Assembly (NCBI GenBank): GCA_015680685.1
Contig: MNCI01000909.1
Location: 126,001-169,757, forward strand
Source of the DNA: Gnetum montanum
Lineage: Eukaryota; Streptophyta; Gnetopsida; Gnetales; Gnetaceae
Reading direction: 5' to 3'
DNA: 43,757 nucleotides
Below the pieces are notes generated by a model that saw only the letters and a list, made by a program, of their open reading frames with translations, had not been told where the DNA came from and did no database searches. A program made the translations under genes and the position numbers. Below are positions 19,081-30,525 of this stretch, piece after piece. Every line of letters starts with the position of its first letter. The first letter of the stretch is position 1.

Positions 19081-20630
19081 AAAATTGATCATTGGAAAAT
19101 CAAAAGATTTGCCATAGTAGCCTAAACCTTGAATCCCAAGGGCCTATGCAAAAATAAGATCCAAGGTTGTTTGGATGATATGGTTGATTACCTAGGGACT
19201 TATGGAATATCAAATAGGAATGGTTTTGGAACTGTGAACATTAGTGGAAACGTAGATAGAAATGGCCTACAAAAAATGTAGACATAAATGGCCTACTGAA
19301 AACATAGACAAAAATGACCTACTAAAAATGGAAATAATAAACAAAATTATAGCTATAGAGATGAATGTAGAAATGAAAATGAAACCCAAAATTTTCACAA
19401 CATGAACTATCAAATTTCTAAAAGAATATAAAAGAGATTGAGTTCACTATGTATACATTTGTGCCAAGGCCATAGGAAGTTGCTCACCAATGCTTGAAAC
19501 TTGTTGGAGAAGGCTCCCTCCATGATCTTGTTTCTTCCTAGTTTCAACCTACTACAACTTCCTATTAGTTTCCACCAAATTTGTTGTGTGGGGATAGGAT
19601 TGGGTCTACACATTTGGGGCAATGGAAACTACATGGGAGTCTTTGTTCCTATCCTAGTTCTAGTTTCTACCACCAAACAGCACTACCTATTCAAGATGTA
19701 ATAGCTACAATGGGTTTTGATGATTCCTAATGGAGATGAAAATGGCATGGGGTTCGCACTTTTAGATGAAATAAAAATTACATGGGGATGTCTATGTCTA
19801 GTGTAGTGCTAATTTCTACTAGTGAAAATGTAGTTGGATTACAAATGATTTTGAGGGATAATGGAAATGGCTATGAAAATGGGAAATATTATAACTACAA
19901 AATAGTTTTGAAATGCCAAAGTATGTAGAATGCTAAAGAGTATTAGAATGCCAAGAGTTCCATCCTAGAACATGGTGTCAATGTTGGATTTTTATAGGTT
20001 TAGGATTACCATTTTTGGCTCTATTGTTGATTGTTGAAAGATTGACATTGATTGTGGGTTGCAACAGTTACTACTACCAACATAGTAAGTCAACTATTTC
20101 TAGCATAGTTGCCCATATATTATCAATGTAGTTTTCCATCTACTATTAGCATAGTCATTCAACTACTACTAGCGTAGTTGGTCATCTATTGCTTGTGTAA
20201 CTTGTATTTGTGGCAAGTCTAGTATGGACTACATCCACAAAAAAAATTTGTTTACTATAAATAGTAAATAGGCTTTTGTGACTACATTGAAGGCTTGGGA
20301 AATGGAAAAAGTGATGGAAGATGGAAATATAGATGAAAACTACAAAAATGGTGGAACTCGTTATGGAAAGTGCTATTTTCTCTAACTGTTCTTTCCTTGG
20401 GATGACTATGCTGGTTGTTGTTGAAGAAATGGCCATTCAACAATTCCAATGTTATACTTCTGCTGGGTCTTGGTGGTGATTACAATAACTATTATAGCTA
20501 CTATGACTATTGTGGCTACTAATCCTATTGAAGCTACTAGGCCTACTGAAAATGGCTCTAACATTATAGGGTCTATACGCATAAAAATCCATGGAAATGC
20601 CAATTTTAGCCCTTTCCAAGGCATTTTAAG
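19081..20630. other. Junction zone between the two Tat-like tails, no gene
   Basis: Holds a 27-bp tandem motif (19254-19334: gtagacataaatggcctac and variants, three copies) and an actagcatagttg-like motif cluster at 20050-20190. The ORFs at 19410-19701 and 20182-20658 overlap on opposite strands and lack protein-family features. The two convergent LTR tails probably end in this zone. Confidence 0.45.
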
Positions 20631-21340
20631 CCTTTCCAAGCCTAGATATAGACATTAGGTACCTTTTTCCACTTGGGAAGTGAGGCAATAGTAACTTCTA
20701 GAGCATTTTTCAGCCCCAAGAAGTTGAAATAATCAAGATTGTAGCTTATATACTACATATCTTACATTTACAATGAAACTTTACCTCAAGCTTAAAAGTG
20801 GATTCACAACATGAATTTTGATGGTATTTCATTAGCCTCTATTTGTTGATGTCTATAGGATTAATCCAAGAGACATTGACAAAGAATACAAAACACCACT
20901 ATAGGTCCATCACCAATGTCTTTTCTTTGCACTTGATTTAGTATTATCAAACCATGCTTAGGAGTGCTCATGATGATGGAGTGAGGCTATGATGATGAAA
21001 TGGTAATGAGGTCATGAAGAAATGGTTGAAATGGCTAATAAATATTTGGTCAAATGGCTCAAATTATGTACTTCATGTTTATATGTGTGGTTCACTTAGT
21101 GGATGTGCTTGAGGTCTGAACAATTCACTCTAAGGTTTCCTTGGCTATTAGCAAGGTCCTCTTCACCAAGGCTAATTTTGATGTGATTTTACCATTAATA
21201 ATGTTAGATTCAATGGACTTGGGATTTTCCCATTCAATGAGGTGTGTTACACTTGATGGACTTATAATTTTTCCACTAAACAAGATGTGTTACATTTAAG
21301 TGGACTTGGAGGTGGAGCATAATGAAAGGATTCCATATGG
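20631..21340 (-). repeat. 3' region/LTR of the minus-strand Tat-like copy (copy C)
   Basis: Same-orientation homology to 470-1160 and inverted homology to 18530-19080. Shared blocks include a ttcagcccca stretch, gacattgacaaagaa and aaaccatgcttaggagtgctc-like sequence. A 43-44-bp tandem pair is embedded at 21215-21309. Confidence 0.68.
21215..21309. repeat. 43-bp tandem duplication, two copies
   Basis: Units start at 21215 and 21258 with ggactt and each contains atgtgttac or gtgtgttac. A third ggacttgg begins at 21302. Copy B has a single related unit near 18560-18600, so this copy gained one. Confidence 0.65.
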
Positions 21341-21779
21341 CCATGATGCATGAGTGTTAGCATAGGTCAACATTGTTGCTTAAGGTGCAAGAGGTTATAT
21401 TTAGACTACAAGGTTGGGCTCAAAGGAAACAATGTGGAATAAGCACTTTTGATATGGTAGGTAAAATTCATTGAGCCTTGCACATCGAGGTTATATGGTA
21501 ACTTGCTACCATGATGAGTTACATCCTTGTGATGGCTTTAGGCTTCATCCTGGAAACACAACTCAAATAGAACAACAAAACTAGAGAAATAAATGATGTT
21601 TTTACAATGGGATACATTAGGCCACTAAGGATGGTTTAGCAAATTTGGCTACCCAAGGTCACATGTTACTAGTTGAAGGTGTTGGCAAGTTGCATTACTC
21701 GTTTAAGACTTTGGCAAGCTATGGTATCAGTTTAGAGTCATAGCTAATCATAGAGATTAGGCTACAAGCTACAATTAGT
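21341..21779. other. 3' untranslated spacer of the minus-strand Tat-like copy
   Basis: Aligns loosely in inverted orientation with 18100-18530. A block cgtttaagactttggcaagctatggta near 21699-21725 recurs at 25706 and 34491. No gene is seen. Confidence 0.45.
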
Positions 21780-22910
21780 ATTTTTTGAGATGGGAATGAT
21801 TGACTAGATTGGCTAGCTCATTTTCATTCTTGTTTTCTATTCTAAATGCACTATTGCCATAGGCTTTAGTAACCAAGAAAGGCCCTTCCTAGTTGACTGA
21901 GAATTTATCCATGTGGTTGTAGATGACTTTGAGAACTAGGTCACCTTCCTTGATCTTATGCATGGTTAAGGTATGGTGGTGTTGCCACTTTTGCATCTCT
22001 TAATAGTATTCAATCTAACTAAGTGCATGCATACATTGCTCCTCCATCGATTCCAGGGCCATTATCCACAACTCCTTCTGCTCATCATTGATGAAGTCAG
22101 TTAAGGTTACCTAAAGTAATGGTTCCTACAATTTAAGAGGTAAAATAGCTACAAAACCATAAACAAGGCTATAAGGGGTCATGCTTGTTGTAGTACATTA
22201 TGTTGTTCTATAAGCCCAAAGTGCATGGAGAAGTCATTCATGCCATTTATGCCTATTGATGTTGAGCATCTTCTTGAGCAAGTTGATGATGTCCTTATTA
22301 CTTACCTCTAATTGTCCATTGACATGAGGGTAATAAGGCAATGAGAAAGAATGCTTAATTCCTAGGTTGTGATAGAAATCCTTGGTTTCTTGGCTACTAA
22401 ATTATGATCCATTTTTTGTAACTATGGTTATGGGTATGCCAAAACTAGCTACAATGATATGCAGGATAAATTTACAAAATTTTTCAAACATTGTCTTTCT
22501 CAAGGGAATAGCTTCAATCTACTTAGTAAAGTATTTGGTTGCAGTGATGATGAAGCTATGCCCAGCTAAAGACTTAGGTGTTATAGATCCAATGATATCC
22601 AACCCCCATCATTAAAACAGCCAAGTGATCTAAGTGGTATGTAGCTTAGTTGGTAGTACGTGTATAAGATTACTATTCCATTGGCATGTATAACAATGCT
22701 TAAACTTCTACAACTAGTCATCTTCTATTTAGGGTTGGTGATAACCTAACCATCTAATCATAGTAGCCATGGCTCTAGGTCCTATATGTTCCCCACAAAA
22801 ACCTTCAAGAACCTCCTCTAGGACTATTTTGACTTTAGTTTTACCTAAGCATTTTAACAATACATCATCATATGATCATCAAAATAATGTGCTATTACGT
22901 ATAATAACAT
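21780..22910 (-). pseudogene. Integrase, Tat-like, minus-strand copy (degenerate)
   Basis: Zinc-region trace EEVLEGFCGEHIGPRAM at about 22760-22830. Core (21990-22600): GLDIIGSITPKS, GHSFIITATKYFTK, GIPITIVTKNGS, NLGIKHSFSLPYYPHVNGQ, LLKKMLN, ALWAYRTT, TPYSLVYG. The first catalytic Asp and the Glu (NGQLEVSN) remain, but the second Asp (DNG) reads Lys-Asn-Gly. The C-terminal part has KIKEGDLVLKVI and GPFLVTKAYGNSAFRI. Stops fall mostly at Gln and Trp positions. Confidence 0.87.
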
Positions 22911-22914
22911 ACTA

Positions 22915-23560
22915 CTTTGATCATTTGTACATAGTGTCCTTTTGAGCAAAAATCATGCCTTGTGAAGACTCACCATGGATAAGGTAAAACTTCATATCAT
23001 TGAACCACTCCTTCACAAGAGTGGTATGAACTATGACCACAAAGGTATCTATTGCACTTTTCATGATGGTTGTAGCACAATCCATAGTCAATGTGGACAA
23101 CTTACTAAACACATCTAGTGTAACATATAGGGCTAACATTGTAATGACATTGGCTATGGTGTTCTTGTTTTATGGTATGTGTTGGATATTAGCATCTATA
23201 AATTTTTGTGACCGTTGCTTTCCCAAGTTATAGTAAGGTTTTAAGTGTTTGTCTTTACATGCATAAACCTCAGTCACTTTGTTGATCACTAGTTAAGAAT
23301 CATCCTTGACTATCAAACATTTAATTCCTAGGTCATCTACTACCATCATTCCCCTAATCAAACTCTCATAATTCACTATGTTGTTAGTGCATGGAACCTT
23401 GAAATGATAGGTAAAGGGCTAGATTTCACTAGATGGAAACATCATGATGGTAGTGGCACTAGTCCCATGCGTAGTTGAATCTTTCTCAAACTTCAAGACT
23501 ACCTCATAATCCTTGTGCACTTGGCAAATGGTGTTGACATGTTCATTAGGAAACTCATGG
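22915..23560 (-). pseudogene. Second RNase H and linker, Tat-like, minus-strand copy
   Basis: Shows PFTYHFKVPCTNN, YESLIRGMM, GIKCLIVKDDS and KVTEVYACKDKHLKPYYNLG. The Asp of the (G/K)DDS motif is retained, unlike in the plus-strand copy. The linker (22921-23139) has LDVFSKLSTLTM, matching LDVFSKLPSLIM at 16670-16710 in the other copy, which confirms common ancestry. Confidence 0.8.
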
Positions 23561-23589
23561 TCTATAGTTGCTTGGTCATCAATAGGTGA

Positions 23590-24049
23590 AATAGTAAGTT
23601 GTACTATACCTTGACCTTTTCATTGAGGATTGAGAGACATAATGAAGGTTAAAATCCACTATTATGGCTTTTCATTAGGCCATAAAAATAGTGCTCCTAA
23701 TGGCTCTAACTATGTTATCTTTGCAAATGATGTTGACCTAGCTCCTAAAGAGGTAGTGTCTTTACTTCTTCAATGAGAAGACTAGTGTTAGGCAATACTT
23801 CTCCACTTTAGAATATCTAGTCTTGTGATCAACTAATGCATGGCTAAGGTAATATATTGGCATCTGTGCTCCATCATCATGTTTTTGATGAAGTAGAGAA
23901 GTAATAAATGTGCCAGAAATGACAAGGTAGATATAAAATGGCTTACCCTCTTGTAGAGGATAGACCATTAATAGTTATGCCAATTCTTGCTTAAGGTTTT
24001 CAAAGGCTTCATGGCATTGAATTGTCCACTCATAGTGAACTCCTTTCTT
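23590..24049 (-). pseudogene. First RNase H domain, Tat-like, minus-strand copy
   Basis: Open from 23968 to 23762 with GKPFYIYLVISGTFITSLL, QMPIYYLSHALVDHKTRYSK and VEKYCLTLVFSLKK. The first-strand Asp is absent, as in the other copy and in the Tat lineage generally. The upstream connection EWTIQCHEAFENLKQ is readable. Confidence 0.82.
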
Positions 24050-25369
24050 AAGCAAGTGTTGCATGGACTATAACTTATCTATAAGCCTAACAATAAACCT
24101 ATGAATAAATTGTAATCTTCCTTGTAATCCCTAAAGCTCCTTAATTTTGGTAGGTGCTACTAATTTGGATATGGCCTTAACCTTATCAGGATTGACACAA
24201 GTCCTTGCTTCAGATACTACAAAGCTAAGCATCTTACTAATGTTGAAACCTAAAACACATTTCTTGGGATTGAGCCTAATCTCATATTTGATGCATCACT
24301 TAACCATAAGGTCTAGGTCATTAGTGTGATGACTAGCCACTTTGAACTTAATGACTATATCATCCATATAATCGTTGAGAAAACCTAGCTTGTAATCACT
24401 GAAGATATAGGTCATGGTTCATTGATAGGTTGCTCCTAGGTTCTTAAGGCCAAAGGGCATCATGATATAGTAAAGGGTAACTTAAGGGATCATGAAGGTC
24501 ATTCTAAGTTGGTGCTCTAGGTTGATCCTAATTTGGTTGTACCCGGAGAATCCATCCATAAAGGATATTAAGGCATGTCCAGCCATAGTATCAATGAGTT
24601 AATCAATACTAGGAAGAGGAAAGCCATCATTAATGGTTTTCTTATTTAGATATTGGAAATTAATGCAAATATGGATACATCCATTTTTCTTAGGGACTAC
24701 CACAATGTTGGATACCTAGTCTACATAGTCAATAGTTCTAATAAAACTAGCTTGGTATAGCTTTGTGATTTCATCATGAATTGGCAAAGCTAAATCTAGT
24801 CTAATCTTGCACACATTTTGCTTAATTGGTCTAATGCTAGGATCGTGTATGATGTTGTGCTAGACTAGCCATGGATCTACACTTGGCATATCTTCCTATG
24901 ACTAGGAAAAGGCCTTAATGTTGTCCTATAGGACCTTGGTGATGTTTTGAGCCTATCATGGTTCTAGTGAGGAACTTAGTTTAAGTGTTTTCTCATCACC
25001 ACTATGTGTTGTGATAGGAAACTTATCCATATAGTCTTCAATTATGTCAAAAACCTCTAGATCAAAGGTTTTAACTAGGTTTTTAGGCCATTCTAGAGGT
25101 TCTTCAATTAAGGCTATATGATTGACAAGACTCTTAGGCTAAAGATCCAAGCAATCATGATCGATAGGTCATTCAATAGTACTGTGAGGCCCCCTCATGC
25201 TCAAAGGTAAGAAAAGTTTCTTCCAAGTACCCATCATTTGATCTTTCATAGCAACCATAAGCACATTAAGTAACACTTGGGTTGAAATAAGTAAACAATG
25301 GTAAAATGATTTAGTAAACATGCAAACATATGCTATTTCAATGACAAACAAAAACAAAAACAAGGTCAA
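24050..25369 (-). pseudogene. Reverse transcriptase and N-terminal linker, Tat-like, minus-strand copy
   Basis: The linker (25060-25369) includes KKLFLPLSMRGPHS and NHIALIEEPLEWPKN. RT shows SNIVVVPKKNGC, NDGFPLPSID, ISFMDGFSGYNQI (24531-24566), MMPFGLKNLGATYQ, and a conserved YMDD box at 24359-24370. LNPKKCVLGF and ELQGLQGRLQFIHRFI follow. This RT retains its catalytic Asp pair and first Asp (FMDGFSGY), but stops remain, so it is a pseudogene. The 25169-25369 segment upstream is terminated by the local duplication. Confidence 0.9.
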
Positions 25370-25372
25370 CTA

Positions 25373-25536
25373 AGATAATAACCAATGGGGTTAACAAAGG
25401 CCATATAAGTTGAATCAAGGACCATAAATTAACTAGCGTCAGCATCCGTTCCCACTTACCGAACACACCNCTATAAGAGATAGATAATAACCAATGGGGT
25501 TAACAAAGGCCATATAAGTTGAATCAAGGACCATAA
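25373..25536. repeat. Exact 55-bp direct duplication around an N, probable assembly scar
   Basis: 25373-25427 and 25482-25536 are identical. The 54 bp between them contains the only ambiguous base (N at 25470) and a stretch at 25433-25469 with three CpG dinucleotides, unlike the CpG-poor surroundings. This is best read as a gap closure or misjoin. Confidence 0.75.
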
Positions 25537-25829
25537 TAGAGAAAATAAGGTGAACATGATAAAAAAAGAAGTTATATGGAGGATGTATAAAGTCAACTAA
25601 TGAGAAAGAAGGTCAACAATGCAACACAATGCCAAAAAGAAGGTTAAATCTATGAAAATGGAATACATATGGAAAAAATTGGCTAATGCTGGTGAAGCAT
25701 GATTAGATTTTGCTAGTTTAAGACCTTATCAGGCCATGGTATATGGCTACAAGGTTGCCAGAAAAGTTTGGACATATGAGGAGGTCATTTTAAAGCTATT
25801 TTGAAGTAAGAAATGACACTTTTGTTTTG

Positions 25830-28660
25830 ACTATGCTAGGCCCTACTAGGGAGTACATTGGACCATTATAGTGCCTAGCTTCCTTAGCATAATTTGGATT
25901 AAAAAATGGAATTTGGTTAGTTTTGGGGGTCAATTGACCATCCTAATGGGCTTCTAGGATCACTAGTGTCAGTAGCTAGGGTTTTGATGCCAAAATTACT
26001 AGTTTTCATGCTTTTTAGGGCCTTTAATGGCTAGATACCATGGGACTACACTAGGCATGTAGTTTCAAATATACTTAAGAATCCTATATGAGATGAATTT
26101 GAAAAAGAATGAGTTTTGACTTATTTTCCAAGGTTCCAAGGTTCAAGCATGTTCTAACTAGATTTTGGATCTTTCTGGGAGTCAAATTGAGTAGTTCTAA
26201 AGCTTTTTTGGCTACTTCCAAGAGGACTACACTAGGCTTGGGTAGGGACTACACTAGCCTAACATAGTCCCAATCCTTCCTTTAGAGTAGTCACATTGGA
26301 AAGGTTGAACAACTGAGTTTCATTGTTGAGTTTCACTCCAGTGGATACCATGACTCCTAGAAGTGGATTTCAAGCAATTTTGTTAATTTTTAAGGAAGTT
26401 TATGTGGACTACACTGGGCCTAGAGAGGTACTACACTAGCCTAGAATAGTCCCAACTTCATTTAGTGTAATCTAAGCTTTGTACATTAAAAATTATGAAA
26501 ATTGGGGTGTTCCATGGTTAGTCAAGCTCTAGAGAGACTTTTGGGTTCATGGGTAGGGGATTTGATGTCTTATTATACATCTTGAGTAGTTTAGTGGGAA
26601 CTACATTGGGGATTGAAAGGGACTACACTAGCCTAGCATAGTCCCAATTCATCTTTAGCATAGTCAAGGATTGAGAACTTAAAAATGGTGAATTTTAGCT
26701 CAATTTTGAGGTGTGATGATTTTAATGTGTCTCAATAAGGTCCTACGGTCAATAGGGGTATATTCTAGATTATGTTTGGCCTACTTTGAAAGTTAAAATG
26801 TGGACTACATTGGCCTTGGACTAGGACTACACTAGCCTAGCATAGTTTCATCCCATGTCATCGTAGTCTAATATTAAGATAGTGGGTAAGAGTCTCAATC
26901 ATTGACATAGGTTTCCAACAAGGTTCTAGGGTTAACTGGTAGCAAATTTAGGTTACTTTTGGTAATTTTTATTCTAATTTTGAGGGACTATGCTAGGATT
27001 GGAGAGGGACTATGCTGGCTTAGTGTAGTCCCCACACTACCTTAGCATAGTCAAGGTAAGAGTGCCAAAAAATGGTGAGAAATAGAATTTTTGTCATTGC
27101 ATAGGCTTATATAGGCTCCCAAGGTTTGTTGACAATGGTCCTAAGTCACTTCAAACAATTTTTTAGATAATTTTTAAGCACCTACACTAGGCTCTAAGAG
27201 GGACTACACTAGCCCAACGTATTCCTCTTCTCCTCTTAGTGTATTCTAAGTTGAAAAGGTTAAAAACTTTGAAAATTTGTATGTTTCATTGCTAGAAGGC
27301 TTCAAATTACATTTTAGGATTTTTAGATGCCAATTTTCATGGTTTTTGATATTTTTTTAATTTTTCAAGGTGATTATGCTAGGCCTAGACTAGGACTATG
27401 TTGGCCCAATGTATTCTTTAGCTCCCCCAATGTAGTCCAAGTTTATGATGATTAAAATTGTGAAAAAATGTAGAATTTGTTGCCAAACAACTCTGAATGG
27501 AGTTCTAGGATTTTTTGGAGGTCCGTTTTTCATGGTTTCTTGGTGGATTTTCCCACTTGGGATGGACTACATTGGCCCTACATAGTCCTCCTCCTCCCAT
27601 CACCATAATCCATGTGATGGATGTAGAACTATGAAGGAAGTGATAAGATTTGATCAAGGTCGGTGTCTTGGCCTTCGTAGAAGTGGAGTTGGAGTTCACA
27701 CATGATGGTTTCTTAGGTTTTAAGTCAACTATGCTGGGTAGTCACTAGGACTACATTGGCCCATTGTAGTCCTCCTAGATAGTCCTATGTGGAAACTTAG
27801 TTTTGTTGATTTTCTTAAAATTTTTGATTGATGGACTATTACTTTGGGGTTCCTAAGGGTCCTATTAAGATGTGGAGGCTTCAAAAGGTAGTTTTGGAGG
27901 TTAGTAAGGGTCTATATGATGCCTACTAATCTTGGAAGTTTTGGACTTCTTTGGCCTAGCATATTTCCTAGGTTTCCCCTACGTAGTCAAGGGGAAAAAG
28001 GAAAAACTATCACCATTCACTACAATCGACCATGTCTCAGACATGCTAGAGGCTTAAACTAGGGTTTGGGAAAGTGGTGTGTTAATTTAGGATTAATTGA
28101 GGATTGAATGAATTGGATGGGCCTCTTGGGGTTACAAGAATAAACGATTTGGTGTTTGTACTATGTTGGGTAGTAACTAGAACTACATTGGCCCAACATA
28201 GTCCATCACATCTCTCTACGTAGTTGATGAAGAGGTTTGATTTTTGTCAAAGTTGTAGTTCTTGTGACTAGGTTTTGGTGCTATTGTGGGCTTTGGAAAG
28301 GGTTTAGCAAGATTGGACAGTTAGTTTGAAGGCTTTTGGAGGTTGGATAGGCTTTTATAAGTCCATCCCATTATGGACTACGCTAGCAATAGTTGGAACT
28401 ACACTAGGCCAGCATAATCCTTATCTCCCCTTCAGCATAGTCTTATTATCTTACCCATAGCTATCATACTTAGATATATTCTTGGGTTGTAAGTCATCCA
28501 ATCCAAGGTTTCGAATAAATAGGATCAAAGTCGTAGTTGTCTATGACTTCTTGGAGTGTTAATCCTAGCATAGCTTAGCTAGGAAGTACTACTCCAAGTG
28601 TAGTCATGGCTAGGAGATTAACTACTCTTAGTGTAGTCATGGATTTTTCATTATCTTTAG
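25830..28660 (-). repeat. About 190-bp tandem array of the minus-strand Tat-like copy, about 15 units
   Basis: Plus-strand blocks of ggactacactagcc-tagcatagtcc type lie near 25855, 26042, 26246, 26427, 26619, 26824, 27007, 27201, 27393, 27564, 27748, 27942, 28180, 28395 and 28583. Spacing is mostly 171-205 bp, 238 at the longest. Each block is an imperfect palindrome preceded by a half-arm such as ggactacactaggc and often followed by a third arm such as tagcatagtc. Unit bodies align, reverse-complemented, with those at 12130-13720. No gene is present. Confidence 0.82.
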
Positions 28661-30525
28661 AGCACTTAGTATGAGGCCTAGTTAAGATTAGAAAGTTTTT
28701 TTTAAAAAAAAACTTTGCATAACCCTATTGTAGTTCTAGTTTCCATTTTCCATCTTCTAGTGAAGTGGAAATGCAAAAGGAAACTAGGGTTTTGGAATGG
28801 GTGGCCAGGGTTTTATTCACTTTAATTGGGAAAATGTGAAATTTTTTTGGTTTTGGCCTTACATTCTTGCTACTGCACCTTTGTTGGAAGGCTATGTTGC
28901 TATTGCCTATTTTCCACTAACTATTACTACCATAGCAGCATTCACTAGTCGACTACTATCAGCATAGTCCATCCATTGGTGCCTTGCTACAACATAGTCT
29001 TTCCATGAACAAGCATTTTCTACATTTTCTACTCCTTATTTCATCATCATGATGAAGAAAATGATGCCTATGAGGAATCCTACATTGTAGGAGGTAAATG
29101 CCACTACTAAGACTCTAGCATGCCTACCCGATCTAAGGATTGCAAAGAGTTCCAAGTACACCATTCTCATTAGTTTTCTATTCTATTTCATGCATTCTAT
29201 TTTTAGTTTTGAATTTTTTTTAGATCTATGCTTGTGTACTTGTTATTTTTTATTTTTACTTAAATCCTACCTCATACTTTTGCCATTTCTACATCTGTCC
29301 ATGGTTATTTAGTTGTTTTCACTTTGGAAAATTTAGTTTGTAAAATAGGCTTGCTATTTAAGTGGTTTTATATATTAAAAAAATTAGCATGGCGATCTAG
29401 CATGAAGGATCTAATAAAATTAAATTTTAATAAAATCCTACCCCCATTATTTTGATTTTTTTAAAATGATTATTAGTTGATTTGGTTGTATTTGCTATAA
29501 TCAATGGCTAGATTAAGTTAGATTATAAACGTTTTGTGATTTTTAAAATATATTGTTATTGGTTTATAGGATTATCTTTTATCTTTCCAATAGTTATGGT
29601 CCCATTCAACTTGGAGTTCTAGTGATGAAGTTATGGTCGTTTGAGTGGAGTTGTGTAACTAGGGTTTCTATCATTTCTCAAATTTTGTGAAAGTTCACAA
29701 ATTTTTTCTGAGAAAATGACAAGGACTTTGAATTTTCTATTGCATGGACATGTAGGAATTTATTTAGCCTTTCAAAAAATGATACAATCACTTTGTTTTG
29801 ATCTCAAATGAATTTTTGGCAAATTTTTTGCTAACCTTGCATGAAAGGGAGTTCATGTTCATGGCTATGGTGTAGTTAATTTGGTAATTTTTTTTGAAAA
29901 CTAGCTTAAGATTTCTAATTTTCTTATATTATGGTGATGTATTTATCATTTTGTAATTCCAATGGCTATGGAATCATTGAATTTATTTAAGTGATTAATT
30001 AGTTATGATTGTTTCTATTTAGTTACACAAGATTGTGGTTACAAGGCTATGATGCATTTACCCCTCTGAAGATGGGAAATCTTGAGGTTATGAAAAAGTT
30101 TTTATATCAATGTCCATGATCTTGGAGTACTTTGGAATGGTAGGAAGGCACTAGAAGTTGTTTGATTCAAATTAAAAAAAATTTCATATTTTTTCTAAGT
30201 ATTTTCCTATGGTCATTTTGGTGCTATGTGTGAAATTCGGTTGAATGCTATTGTATTCTTACATTGTGTATTGAAATATTTTCTAAGTGTAGAGTTATTC
30301 ATGAAATCATAGAATTTAGTTCTATACAATCATTTTCAAACTTTTAGTCCTAAACTATCAATTCCATTTTTTATTGCAATTTGTCATTGTTACAGTTTTA
30401 GTTGTAAATAGTCTTTTCGTATGAACTACTTTAAATCTTGTCTAAGTGTTTTTTTCTATGTTTAATACTTATAGGTATTTGGTTTTAATTTTTCATGGTT
30501 ATAATTATTGTGTTTGGATGTTACA
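28661..30525. other. Non-coding interval with a perfect A/T palindrome and motif cluster
   Basis: 28692-28716 is a palindrome of aaagtttttttt followed by its complement, likely to extrude a hairpin. 28870-29010 repeats an actactatcagcatagtcc-like motif resembling 20050-20190. The rest is A+T-rich with no protein-like frame. Confidence 0.5.

Larger units (their letters stand above)
20631..28660 (-). mobile_element. Tat-like Ty3/gypsy element, minus-strand copy
   Basis: Element sense is minus: array (28660-25830), spacer, RT (25369-24050), RNase H, second RNase H, integrase (to 21780), 3' region (21340-20631). It mirrors the plus-strand copy, so the two stand tail to tail. Gag and protease of the same lineage lie further upstream at 37020-34990 and may belong to it. 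RT keeps its YMDD box, so this copy is better preserved than the other. Confidence 0.8.

Noticed and set aside
20182-20658. Overlapping Ile/Val-rich frames on both strands
   Set aside because: Mutually antisense and in a motif-rich non-coding junction between two LTR tails.
28692-28716. Possible transcription terminator (A/T palindrome)
   Set aside because: A perfect A-run/T-run palindrome has no GC stem and plant genes do not use such terminators; noted only as a structural oddity.
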